A DNA stretch of 64,000 nt, taken from assembly GCA_039096225.1 (NCBI GenBank), contig JBBPEB010000033.1:805001-869000 (forward strand). Reading direction: 5' to 3'. The notes under the pieces were generated by a model. It was given only the letters and a program-made list of their open reading frames with translations. It was not told where the DNA came from and did not search any database. The position numbers and the translations under genes are program-made. Shown here one piece after another: positions 12,793-32,132 of the stretch. Source of the stretch: Blastocystis sp. Blastoise (taxonomy: Eukaryota; Sar; Bigyra; Opalinata; Blastocystidae). Positions within the stretch are counted from its first letter, which is position 1, and each line of letters opens with the position of its first letter.

Positions 12793-12865
12793 GCTCACAG
12801 CGGGACTTGAACCCACAATCTCCTGCTCCGTAGGCAGATGCCTTATCCAATTGGGCCATGCGAGC
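12793..12865 (-). tRNA. tRNA-Arg(ACG)
   Basis: The 73-base minus-strand sequence folds as a standard cloverleaf. The acceptor GCTCGCA pairs with TGTGAGC (one G.T). The D arm is GCCC...GGC with TTGG in the loop. The anticodon stem TCTGC/GCAGG closes a seven-base loop CTACGGA, giving anticodon ACG. The variable loop is AGATT. The T arm GTGGG-TTCAAGT-CCCGC contains the B-box. There is no intron, and CCA is not encoded, as is usual for nuclear genes. ACG (read as ICG) decodes CGT/CGC/CGA arginine codons, and CGT is used often in the neighbouring genes. Confidence 0.95.
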
Positions 12866-13532
12866 TTGTTTTACGAATGATTATATCATTATTACAATAT
12901 TTAATCTCACATAAATAGTCTAGTTATTTCACTATTTATAAGATATTTAAGCAAATAAAAAATGTTATCGGTGCTATATTATTGTAATCAATCAGTATAG
13001 TGATTTTTATATTTCATTTATAGCATTAAAAAAAATAGTTTATCTTGAAGCAATTTAATTATGCATATCATATTAGATATATTCTGTATATTCAGACTAT
13101 GAAATCAATTTCATTGTATAACTATATTGTAGTCTACATATTTCTATGAATTGCTAGAAACCATGACTATGTGTTTGCTTCTGTGTTAGAAAATTCATAA
13201 ACAAGTAAAGGAAACTAAAGAATTAAGTAATAATACCACCATTGACGAACAACAAATTACATTTCAATTCACAAAATACTTCATAAATTATTTATTTTAT
13301 GGCTAATAAAGTGTGGTCGCTTAAAAAGGTAGAAAATAAGTAAGATAGAGATAAATTTGATATAAAAAAAAGACATAAAACTTGAAATGATTTTTTTATA
13401 GAATTCGCGTAAATGACGCTATATATTCGTGGTTATTTTAGTAACCACAATTCCATACAATTTCAATACTTTCATTTCTAGATTTTGAAACCCATTATTT
13501 TTTTAAAGAGCATTTTCATAAGTAAATAAAAG
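12866..13532. other. Spacer upstream of the importin gene
   Basis: About 670 bases between the divergently oriented tRNA and the importin gene. The last 150 bases hold a small palindromic region (see the hairpin entry). No other structure seen. Confidence 0.45.
13406..13448 (+). promoter_or_regulatory. Palindrome pair about 90-130 bases upstream of the importin ATG
   Basis: GCGTAAATGACGC is an interrupted 4-bp palindrome that contains TGACG, the core of ATF/CREB-type sites. Just after it, GTGGTTA-TTTTAG-TAACCAC is a perfect 7-bp inverted repeat. In such A/T-rich DNA a G/C-containing palindrome stands out. A role as a promoter element of the importin gene is inference. Confidence 0.3.
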
Positions 13533-17833
<4,301 letters not shown>

Positions 17834-18698
17834 TAAACTATTACTATTGTTAGAAACATTAACATATCTATATATTTTATATAAGATAGTTGCATTCTTT
17901 CTATACTTTGAAAATATCATAAAAATGAACTTTTATTTTCTTTTTTTCCTTATTAATATGTTCAATTTCTAATTCATAAAATATAATTATATACATAACT
18001 CATTATTCAATTATTAAAAAAATAGTAATATTTATATATACATATACATATTTATTTTACTTTTTATTCTCTTTTTTTTTCTTAATGCATTTTCTTTTCT
18101 TTTATTTTAAATAACTTGTTGTTGTATTCAGTTCATTTTATATATATTATGGTTTCTGTTCATATAATATATATTTTATAGAATTTTAAAATTAATTGAT
18201 TCTTATAATAAGTACAAATCATAATAAATCATATAACTAAACATATAACACATAAGATAAAAATATTAAATGCTGAATTTTTTTTAAAGAAAATATTATT
18301 ATTTGCTTTAAAATACAAATTCTCTTTTTAATTCAATAAACCATAGTGTATTTATGTTTTTTATTGAATCATACATTATATTGTGATATATAATTTCTTG
18401 CATTTTGCAATTTATGATTGACATCTATGTTATTCATCATAGTATACACAAATGAGTAGCAATAATTATACATTATTTAAAATATATATATAACGTAATA
18501 TATATTATTAAAGAAAACAACATTTATATATTATATATAATGAGTGTTAATAAAAAAAAGTATATGAATTTATATATTGTTTTATTATAAAAATATTAAG
18601 TGATTTAAGAAATATGAGACATAAAAGTATTAACATAATAGAATATATAGATACAATGTATAGAAAAGAGAAAACAAGTGTTTATATAATTCTCTTAA
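17834..18698. other. Convergent spacer between the importin and first BTB-TLDc genes
   Basis: About 865 bases of A/T-rich sequence between two gene 3' ends. I see no ORF, RNA gene or ordered repeat in it. Confidence 0.5.
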
Positions 18699-20189
18699 TT
18701 ATTCTCTTCCCCATATTTCATAATCTTCCACAGTAAAATGATTACTAGAATTAGCATTATCGGTATTCACAAATAATGAATGTGTTTGAGGAGTATTGAC
18801 TTCTGAAAATGAAAAAGCAGTACAATATGAATCAGTATTACTATCGCATTGATCACATATATAGATATCATGACCACCTCCAAATCTTGGACCATAATGT
18901 GGATCACAATATATACCTTTATTTCTATCATCGTGTATATATTTATATTTAGTAGGAGGAATATTATGTTCATTACTTAATGTAAATAGAAATTCTTTGG
19001 AATAAGGCTTTATAATTGAATCAGCCCAACTTTGATCTGTATATCCTCCAAATATATTAATATGATTATTATGACCTATATGCTTAATAAGAGTAACTGT
19101 TTCTCCTTTATTATCACAATATTTATGAAATTCAGTTGCTTTATATTCATGCTCACTTGCTCTAAATAATAATTTCCATTTCTTTTCTTTACCTAACCAA
19201 TTTACTAAGGATTTCTCCATCACTTTATTTAAAAGTATTTTTGTCCCATAAAAATATTTTAATTGAATCATTTCTGTCACATAAGCTTCTCTTCCTTTAT
19301 CACCAAATAATTCAACCATTTCTTTCTCTAATAATTCTTTATTAATATCAATAATCTTATCGAATTCTATATCTATAGTTCCATTATTCACATATTCAGT
19401 AATATAATCAATATATTCATATTTCTTATTCATATAAAAACTTTCATCTACAGGTTTATAATTAATAAATCCATTATCATAATTTTTAACATATTCATTC
19501 CATAATCCATTCTTTATCAAATATTCTTTAATAGTATCATTCTTATTTCCATTAATAATCAACTCTATTTCATTTCCTTCTTCATATTTCTTCTTCTTTC
19601 GATCTCTTCTTTCTCTACAATCTATTAATTCAATAGGAATTATTAATCCACAAAATTCAAATAATTTCAATAATTCTAATTGTTCTTCATAACAAAAAGA
19701 ATCAAAATCTACATGTTTTCCATTCAAATAATCTAATAAATAATATACAAAAACATCTTGACCTTCATAACAAAGAAAAATAGTTCCATCATTCGTTCTT
19801 TTTCCTTCTTCACGTTGTTCTTCAATATAAGAACCTTTCAACGAATCTAAAACAGCTTTCGATATTTGAAAAACAGGACCATTATTCGTAAATCGAATCA
19901 AATCCATATCATCATCATTATCATTATCCATATTAACATTATTTTCATGAATAAAAGAATCATTTTGAAGAATTTCTTGTTTCTCATCTTCATTTTTATG
20001 ATTGATTTCTTCATTATTTCTAGTTAATTGTTTGATTAATTCATTGATGAATTCACCAGAGTGATTACAGAAACTAATTGACTTACTGAAAAGACCAATC
20101 AAATCAACAACTAGTTGTTCAAAGTGAAGTATATTCTTCTGAATATCATCATTCTTACTACTATCGTATTCTACCTTTTCTTTTACCAT
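18699..20189 (-). CDS. BTB(T1/KCTD-like)-TLDc protein, copy 1
   Basis: Single-exon gene of 496 aa. The start is set at the ATG giving MVKEKV because the same MVKE start is found in all four copies. Residues 1-90 are a helical or coiled lead with Asp/Asn runs. Residues about 97-190 resemble a T1/KCTD-type BTB fold (RFTNNGPVFQISKAVLDSLK, then RTNDGTIFLCYEG and YYLLDYLNGK). A second, related segment (LIINGNKNDTIKEYLIKNGL) follows at about 205-295. Residues about 313-496 are a TLDc domain: NWLGKEKKWKLLFRASEHEY, FHKYCDNKGETVTLI, INIFGGYTDQSW, FLFTLSNEHNIPPTKY, then SLFVNT...DYEIWGRE. KCTD-type BTB proteins often tetramerise or bind cullin-3, and TLDc domains occur in oxidation-resistance and V-ATPase-regulating proteins. 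The joint role here is unknown. Unlike copies 2 and 4, it has no introns. Confidence 0.8.
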   Translation of the reverse strand: MVKEKVEYDSSKNDDIQKNILHFEQLVVDLIGLFSKSISFCNHSGEFINELIKQLTRNNEEINHKNEDEKQEILQNDSFIHENNVNMDNDNDDDMDLIRFTNNGPVFQISKAVLDSLKGSYIEEQREEGKRTNDGTIFLCYEGQDVFVYYLLDYLNGKHVDFDSFCYEEQLELLKLFEFCGLIIPIELIDCRERRDRKKKKYEEGNEIELIINGNKNDTIKEYLIKNGLWNEYVKNYDNGFINYKPVDESFYMNKKYEYIDYITEYVNNGTIDIEFDKIIDINKELLEKEMVELFGDKGREAYVTEMIQLKYFYGTKILLNKVMEKSLVNWLGKEKKWKLLFRASEHEYKATEFHKYCDNKGETVTLIKHIGHNNHINIFGGYTDQSWADSIIKPYSKEFLFTLSNEHNIPPTKYKYIHDDRNKGIYCDPHYGPRFGGGHDIYICDQCDSNTDSYCTAFSFSEVNTPQTHSLFVNTDNANSSNHFTVEDYEIWGRE

Positions 20190-21279
20190 TTTCAAATAAT
20201 AAAAAAATATGAAAATAAAATAAAAATGTCAAAAAAAAAAAAATGAAATCTAAACAATTGAGGAGAATTTAATTTGATTTCCCTTTGATTCTTTGAACCA
20301 ATAATATATGGATTTCTTCTTTACGTAAGAATTGTCATCGACTCTGATAGTCCTCGTCAAGAATCTCAAATAGAAATATTATAAATAGTATTTTCTATGA
20401 TGAAATCTCATCGTTTGAAAGTACTAGGTTTAACAGGAATGAATAAACTGAATGTTTTGAAGGATTTGAAGGTTTGAAAGTATTGTTTTTCTTTTGTGAA
20501 TATATTATGAATCTTATTTATTATAATGAATTATAAATTAAATAATTATTAAAAAAAAAAAATTTGTGAAAAATAGAATTGTTTTTTTTTGTTTATAAAA
20601 GTCACCTTTTTATTCTAATCATTCATTATCTCGATTCTTTCATTGATATTGTTCAAGATAGTATTGCTTATTATTTGTAAATATTCCTATGAAAGAAAAT
20701 ATTATGAAAAAGAAATTATGTTTCATAATAAAATTGTTTATTATATATTTATTGAATTCATAAAGTATTCTATAGATGTTTGAAATGAAAATAATCTAAA
20801 GAATAATATATATAATTCTTGATCGAATTATCATTACTTATATTTAATGATTATAAAGATTTCTTAATTATATAAATTGATATTCTAAAAAGTATTCTAT
20901 ATTAATTTCAATGAAATAGTTGAATATATGTTAAAAAACCAAATTGAATTGTTTCAAATAACATGAATTACTTATTCATCAATATCGCATTCACATATAC
21001 ATTCATAATACAATGATTCTTTCATATATAAGAAGACCAATTTCAAAAACACATTCATTTCTTTCTTTAATTAAATCATATTCAATTCAATATTCCTCTT
21101 TATAAATCATTCTATCCAATAATACTCACATTCTAATCAAATTAACATTCCTAAATCATTTTAATCAAAATATCAAAAATACCAAGAAAAATCTCTTCTT
21201 CATACTTGATTTTTCATTATTTCGATAGTTATAGATTGAGTTACTGAAAGTTACTTTGTTTTTTAAATTAATAAAGGAA
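20190..21279. promoter_or_regulatory. Divergent spacer between BTB-TLDc copies 1 and 2
   Basis: About 1.1 kb between two divergent BTB-TLDc starts. It must contain both promoters. Poly-A and poly-T runs are frequent. I see no ORF above 60 codons or clear motif. Confidence 0.4.
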
Positions 21280-23577
21280 ATGGTTAAAGAAGGAGTTCTA
21301 CTTGATCTTGATTCTTTCAATCAACTAAAGGATATTGCTTCTGAATTTGATGAATTGATGAAGAAAGTTGTTGATGGATTCACATCTATAGTATCTGAGA
21401 CTTTATACACTGGAAAAACATTCCATGATATTCTGAAGAATTTAAATAATAATAATAATGCAAATGAAGAAGATGGGAACTTAAATTGCAAACAATTTCA
21501 AAATGAAAAGAAAAGTAATGTGAATGAAACCATGAATATTAGTCAAAGATATTATAATAATGCTGTAGATACTGATTTGATTCGTTTCTCTAGTGATGGT
21601 CCTGTATTTTCCATATCTAAAAGCATTCTTAGTTCAATTCAATATTCTTATATATATGAACAATCTGAAGAAGAAATGAGAACTAAAGATGGAACTATAT
21701 TTCTTGATTATCGAGGAAACGATATTTATGTATATTATTTATTAGATTATTTGAATGGAAAAGAAGTTGATTATAGTGTATTTGATATAAAAGATAAATT
21801 GGAATTACTTCATTTATATGAATTTTGTAATATAATAATTCCTGTAGAATTAGTTGGTTGTCGTGAACAAAGAGATGATAATAAAAGGAAGTATAAAGAA
21901 GGTGATGAAGTTTCTCTTTTTATTAATGGAAAGAAAGAAGATGTTATAAAACAGTATTTAATTAAGAATGAGATTTGGAATGCTTTTGTAATGAAGTATA
22001 ATGATGGATTCGTTGATTATAATTTTATTGATAATTCTTTCTCTATGAGTTTGAAATGTGATACTATAAAATATATTACTCAATATGCTGAACATGAATT
22101 TTGTCATATAGTAGAAACAGTCAATAATGATTTGAATATTAATTTATTGAAAACAGAAATGTATACTCTATTTGGTGATAAAGGAAGGCAATGTATTATA
22201 GATATGATGAAAAGACCTACTGTATTTCTAGAATCAAAGATTATTAATAAGAAATGTTTTGAGACTTCATTAGTGAATTGGCTTGGTAAAGAAAAGAAAT
22301 GGAAATTATTATTTAGGTATGTATATTATTATTTATTATTATCTATGTTTATAGAGCAAGTGAACATAAATATAAAGCAAGTGAATTCCATAGATATTGT
22401 GATACTAAATGTCCTACTGTGACTATTATTAAACATAAAGGTCATAATAATAAGATTAATATATTTGGAGGATATACTACTCAATATTGGGAATCTAGAA
22501 GTGATGATTGTATATATAATAATATTATTATCTGTTTAATAGTAAAATACAATATAGGGTGGAAATATGACAGTGGATCTTTCTTATTTACATTAAGTAA
22601 TGAACATGATATTCCTCCTACTAAATATGATATACTTGATCCTTTTAATGCATTATATTGTGATAAGAATAGTGGCCCTTGTTTTCTAGATATAAGTATT
22701 GAAGAGGATTGTCATAATAACAACGATAGTTATGTTAATGGTAAGACTGGTGTATATTCTCATAGTCTTACTCCTCAATTTCGATCTTTATTTGTGAATA
22801 CAGCTGGACCACAAGAGCAAATTAATTTTATTGTTGATGATTATGAAGTCTATGAATTAATAACAAATTCTATTTTATATTTACCCAATTCAATTCTTAT
22901 TAATGAAGAAATGGGTATAGAGTTAAGTAAATGGTTTGATGAAGATAAAGAATGGGAGTTATTATATAGGTATATTATATGCTGTTTTTATATTCTATTA
23001 TTGTTTTAATAATATTATATATATAGATGTTCTGATGAGAATAGAAGTGTAAAGAAATGGCATGAGAAATGTGATGAGAAAGAATCCTTAGTAATTATAC
23101 AAGGAAAAGGAAAAGATGGTCAATCGTATATATTTGGAGGATATACTAGTATTGGCTGGGGAAAAAAATCATAGAGATTATCAAAATCCACTTAGAAGTA
23201 TATATATTGAATAAATATGTATATATATATATATAGAAGGTACAGGATGGAGAGAAGATCCAAAAGCCTTTTTATTTTCATTAACAAATCCTCATGGACA
23301 TAATTATACTAAATTAGCTATTAATCCTGAATATGCAAATAGCGCCTTAATTAGTAATGATTCATCATTTGAACTTACATTTTGTTGTGGTATATGTTTA
23401 TGTACTCAAATTGATAAAGATCGATTTACAAATGGTAGAATAGATTTTCTATGTGATGAAAACACAGTATATATTTCTCCTTATCCTGAATTAGGAAATA
23501 GTTTCTTTGTTAATACTAATAAACCTGATAAAAAAAATGAATTTGATTTAATTGATTTTGAAGTTTTTACGAGTTAG
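21280..23577 (+). CDS. BTB-TLDc protein with two tandem TLDc domains, copy 2 (one frame break)
   Basis: The ATG at 21280 starts MVKEGVLLDLDS as in its paralogs. Exon 1 ends at 22316 (KLLFR), exon 2 resumes at 22355 (ASEHKYKASEFHRYC), and a probable intron lies at about 22511-22558. The first TLDc then ends near DDYEVYELI. A second TLDc follows (LSKWFDEDKEWELLYR|CSDENRSVKKWHEKC, YIFGGYTSIGW, AFLFSLTNPHG, SFFVNTN, LIDFEVFTS), with introns at 22970-23026 and ending at 23236. All other copies have one TLDc. After GGYTSIGWG, an A7 run at 23162-23168 puts TAG in frame; one base fewer gives an open frame to the next donor. A phase-compatible donor (GTATTGG, about 23150) that skips TSIGW would also avoid the stop. 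The BTB part is as in copy 1. Confidence 0.7.
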
Positions 23578-24173
23578 TCATAACAAAATAATTATCAAAA
23601 TAATTTATCTTCTTTTTTAAATCTTGTTTTATTATTTGTTCTCTTAAACTTTTTTTATTCATATTAACGTATATGCATTAATAGAATCTATATGTATACA
23701 TATACAGTACATATATATTTTTTCTTTATTATATACTATATATATTTATATCAACTGTTTTATTAATTATTTAGCTTTTTTTTTAATTAAAATATATGTA
23801 TATTTTTTAGAATTATAAACCTTAAAATGTAATGATATTTTTGTTCTATAATAATTATTTATTATATAATATACTATTCATTCACATTAATAAGGCATGA
23901 ATTATAAATAGGATCTTACTGTAAGGACATTAATATATTCAAATTTTATATTATATATATTAAATAAAATGTTTAAATATCTTTTTTATGATGTCAATGA
24001 TATGTAGATTCTATTATATATTTCACAATTACTAAACATATAAGAAACAATAACAAATAAAAATGATGATAAAAAACTAGTAATAAGTTATAATATAAAT
24101 ATAAAAAAGAAATATATATTTTCAGAGTATTTCAAATAGATTCATTCATATAATAGAATATATATAATATATA
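23578..24173. other. Convergent spacer between BTB-TLDc copies 2 and 3
   Basis: About 600 bases of A/T-rich sequence between two gene 3' ends. Nothing else seen. Confidence 0.45.
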
Positions 24174-25670
24174 TTACGCTCTTCCCCAAACTTCATAATC
24201 TTCAACTTTAAAGTAATTCTTTTCATCTGGACCAGCAGTATTAACAAATAAGGATGACTTTTGAGGAGTATCTATCCATGTGAAAGAAGAAGCTTTTGTA
24301 TATGTATATACATTGTCAGTATCACATTCATCACTTAATGCAATATCTAAACCACTTCCAAATACAAGACCCCAAGAAGAAGCACATAAAATACCTCTAC
24401 CATTACCATTATGTAGATAGTGAGTAGGAGGAATATTATGTTCATTACTTAAAGTAAATAGAAATTCTTTAGAAGCAGGTTTACCTTCATATAAGCCAGA
24501 TTCCCAACTTTGATCAGTATATCCTCCAAATATATTCATAATATTATTATGACCTTTATGTTTAATAAGTATAACTGTTTCTCCTTGATTATCACAATAC
24601 TTATGGAATGCTTTTCTTGAATAATTATGTTCACTTGCTCTAAATAATAATTTCCATTTCTTTTCTTTACCTAACCAATTCACTAAGGGAATTTCAAAAC
24701 ATTTTTTTTCTATTATAGTGGAATTCATAAATACATTTAATTTTCCTATCATTGCTTCTTTCACAGCTTCTCTTCCTTCTTCACCAAAAAATTCATATAT
24801 TTCGTTCTCTAATAATTCTTTATTAATATCAATAATCTTATCGAATTCTATATATATATATCTATTATTCACATATTCAGTAATATAATCAATATATTCA
24901 TATTTCTTATTCACATAAAAACTTTCATCAATATGATTAAAATCAATAAATCCATTATCATAATTCTTAACATATTCATTCCATAATCCATTCTTTATCA
25001 AATATTCTTTAATAATATCATTCTTATTTCCATTTATAATCAATTTTATTTCATCTCCTTCTTCATATTTCTTTTTCTTTGTATCTCTTCTTGCTCTACA
25101 ATCTATTAATTCTAAAGGAATAGGTAAACCACAATATTCAAATAAATCTAATATTTTTAATTGTTCTTCATAAGAAAGAGAATCAAAATAAACTTTCTTT
25201 CCATTCAAATAATTAACTAAATAATAAACAGCGGCATCATTTCCAGGATAATCAAGATATATAGATCCATCATTTGTCCTAAGTTCTTCACTACATTGTT
25301 CTTCAATAAAAGAACCTTTCAAAGAATCTAAAACAGATTTCGATATTTGAAATATAGGACCATTATTGGTAAATCTAATGGAATCCATATTATCATCACA
25401 TTTATCATCCATATTGACATTCATATCTTCATTATTCTTATCTTCATAAGCAGATTTCATTTCAAATCCATTTTTTCCGCTTTCATTATTAATATAGCCA
25501 TCACCAATATGTTTTATAAGTCTATTAATCGATATTCCTGAATGTATACCAAGATTCATTACTGATCCAAATACATTAACAACATCTTTCATCAATTCTT
25601 CAAATACATTGATATCCTCCTTCAATCTATTGAATTTATCAATATCAAATAACACCTTTTCTTTCACCAT
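24174..25670 (-). CDS. BTB(T1/KCTD-like)-TLDc protein, copy 3
   Basis: Single-exon gene of 498 aa starting MVKEKVLFDIDKFNRL. The layout is the same as copy 1: a helical lead with an Asp/Asn run, a BTB-like domain with RTNDGSIYLDYPGNDAAVYY, a second related segment (LIINGNKNDIIKEYLIKNGL), and a C-terminal TLDc domain with NWLGKEKKWKLLFRASEHNY, GGYTDQSWES and EDYEVWGRA. It is most similar to copy 4 over the first 60 residues (shared KVLFDIDKFNRLKEDINVFE), so those two are recent duplicates at least in the 5' half. It has no introns although copy 4 has two, and the joined codons sit exactly where copy 4 is split. No frame defect is seen. Confidence 0.8.
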   Translation of the reverse strand: MVKEKVLFDIDKFNRLKEDINVFEELMKDVVNVFGSVMNLGIHSGISINRLIKHIGDGYINNESGKNGFEMKSAYEDKNNEDMNVNMDDKCDDNMDSIRFTNNGPIFQISKSVLDSLKGSFIEEQCSEELRTNDGSIYLDYPGNDAAVYYLVNYLNGKKVYFDSLSYEEQLKILDLFEYCGLPIPLELIDCRARRDTKKKKYEEGDEIKLIINGNKNDIIKEYLIKNGLWNEYVKNYDNGFIDFNHIDESFYVNKKYEYIDYITEYVNNRYIYIEFDKIIDINKELLENEIYEFFGEEGREAVKEAMIGKLNVFMNSTIIEKKCFEIPLVNWLGKEKKWKLLFRASEHNYSRKAFHKYCDNQGETVILIKHKGHNNIMNIFGGYTDQSWESGLYEGKPASKEFLFTLSNEHNIPPTHYLHNGNGRGILCASSWGLVFGSGLDIALSDECDTDNVYTYTKASSFTWIDTPQKSSLFVNTAGPDEKNYFKVEDYEVWGRA

Positions 25671-27253
25671 TAATGAAATAATGCTAATTAAATTAATTGA
25701 GTTGTTTCCCCTGTTTATTTCATTTTTTCATTAAATTTTTTTTATTTCTTTATTATTCGCTTATTATTCACATATAATAATCAACATTATATTGAATAAT
25801 TAATAATCGATATAATCGACAAAAATATGCCAATAATTTCCAAGAATAGGTAACTCATTGTGGATCTTCACTTAAATTTTTACTTAAAATAATGTATTGA
25901 ATACTAGTTCGAAATATAGAGAATACTAGAAATAGAATTGTATGTCTAATCAATTTATATTTCTTGCACAATTTGCATTTTGATTAATAAGTCTCTTATT
26001 TTAAGCATATGCATTTCTATTTTAATTTATAATGTACATATATATACTTATAATGTGCTAATTAGTGTTTATATAGAAATGAAAAGTAACATTTTCTATT
26101 AATCATTCCTGATTTCTAACTGAATTTAATACATTATTGTTTATTTTTATATCATATCTATGAAATGTGTATCTATTACTCAAATAGAATCTATTTTAGA
26201 ACCTATTGATACAAAAAAAGCTCTCCTTATTTTCCTATCTCCTTCTTCTTATTCTTCCATTTCTATTTTATATTATTTTATTTCAAATTTTTATAAAACA
26301 ATTGATTAAGATTTATAAGTCATCATATTCAAATAAATAATATATTATTATATGTATGATGAATAAAACTATTTTGATATTTTACTCAATAACATATTAT
26401 TGGTAATAGGAGTATATATTATTTATATGTTTTGCATAAATATTAAATTAGTAGAAACATACATGAATAATTACATTTAACGTTATTAGAATATATTCAG
26501 TCCATAATTCTCAAATTATATTCTATGTTTAAAAATGTTTTAATATAATAATTTTAAATAATAAGTCACAAAATATTTTATTACTCTCAATGTGTTAATT
26601 TAAAAAATGTATTTGTTGTCAATATATAATAATATAATTGTGATTAGATTCATCGTATTTTTAATTAATTATAAATATGAAAATACTTCATTATAAACTA
26701 TTATATATATAAAAAATGAAAAATATACTCTGTACATAATATGTTGTAATTATTTTATACCATTTATCAAAGGCATTTAAGAATTAAAATGTTATATAAA
26801 AAATATAACTAAAATAAAAAAATAAAATACAATTTATTATCTTATTATATTAATTAAAATGTTTATCTAGAAAGTCATTAACTTTAGTTTATTATATATA
26901 CAAACAAATTAAAACAGTTTTTAACTATTCTTAAAGCTGTTGTTTTAATAATTGCAAACCTCTAGAAAGATTTAAGAAATTAACATTTCATAAATAATAT
27001 AAAATTAAATTCATAATAAACCCTAAATAGTATTCTATTATATATTGCATGTATATATGTTATAAGAAATTTACTTTATTTAATCACTACTATGTTAATA
27101 TTTTCAAATAAAGCACAAAGAGATATTAGTAAAGTATTATATATACTTTATATAACGTTAATAAATGAAAAATAATCATGACAAGAAATTTATAAATAAA
27201 ACAATTATAATATAAGTTATAAATAATCATATATTCAAAAGAATTAAATATTC
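25671..27253. other. Long A/T-rich spacer
   Basis: About 1.6 kb between the start of BTB-TLDc copy 3 and the 3' end of the first BTB-LRR gene. No ORF above 60 codons, RNA gene or ordered repeat seen. It should contain the promoter of copy 3 near 25.7 kb. Confidence 0.45.
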
Positions 27254-31218
<3,965 letters not shown>

Positions 31219-32132
31219 CACTTGAATTCAACTATAATGACAATGTAATCCGATATTAATATATTTTAAAAAGTATTTTCTTATATATACAATAAATAAA
31301 TGCTTTAGAAAATGTTATACTCTATTATAAACATCATAAATCATTAATAAAAGAACAAACAAAACTTGCAAATTTTTAAGAAGAATCTTCATGAAAATAA
31401 ATAAAAAATGATTAGAGAATTACTAAAAGACCGCGAATATATTTTGTAAGTTTTATTTTGTTGAATATGTCTCTTTAGGCAATTTATGAGCATTTAAAAT
31501 GTTCTTTTAGATCAATTCATGCAATATAGATTCATATAAAGAAAAGAAAATATGGATATTAATGAAGTTTTGATTTTTTCATTTGATTTTCTTATTATTA
31601 TACTTTTTCAAACCTTGATTTTATGCTCTACAAATTCAAAAATAATAGATAGTAATGTTCAAGTGACTCAAATTATGTTTCTATAATGTGAATGAAGTCT
31701 TTTTAAGATTAACTTACGAATTATTCAATAATTTTAATTAATATGATTTATATATATGCTTCTCTAGTTTATTTCATGATTAAAAATAGAAATATACGCT
31801 AGTTTAACCACATAAAAACGTATTTTGTAAAATATTTGATAGTAATATATAATAAAAATACTTTTTTGAGTATAATAGCAATCCTAATATATAAATATCC
31901 ATTAAAAAGAGTCATATATACAATATTGACTGATATAAATAGATAAAATAGTCAAACATGAATTTTAAAACTTGTGAATTCATTTGAGGGATTCAGTTTA
32001 CAACTGAAATTGTTTTAATTATTGTTAAGAATTTTATTATTGTCTATTTTTCTTTGATATTCAATATCTAACACGTATTTTTTTATTTTAAATACAAATA
32101 TCAGATATCTCTGTTATTAAAATAATTAAATA
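31219..32132. promoter_or_regulatory. Divergent spacer of the first BTB-LRR pair
   Basis: About 0.9 kb between the head-to-head genes A1 and B1, so it should hold both promoters. The equivalent spacer of the second pair (52277-52717) is about half as long. No ORF or obvious shared block was recognised by eye. Confidence 0.4.
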
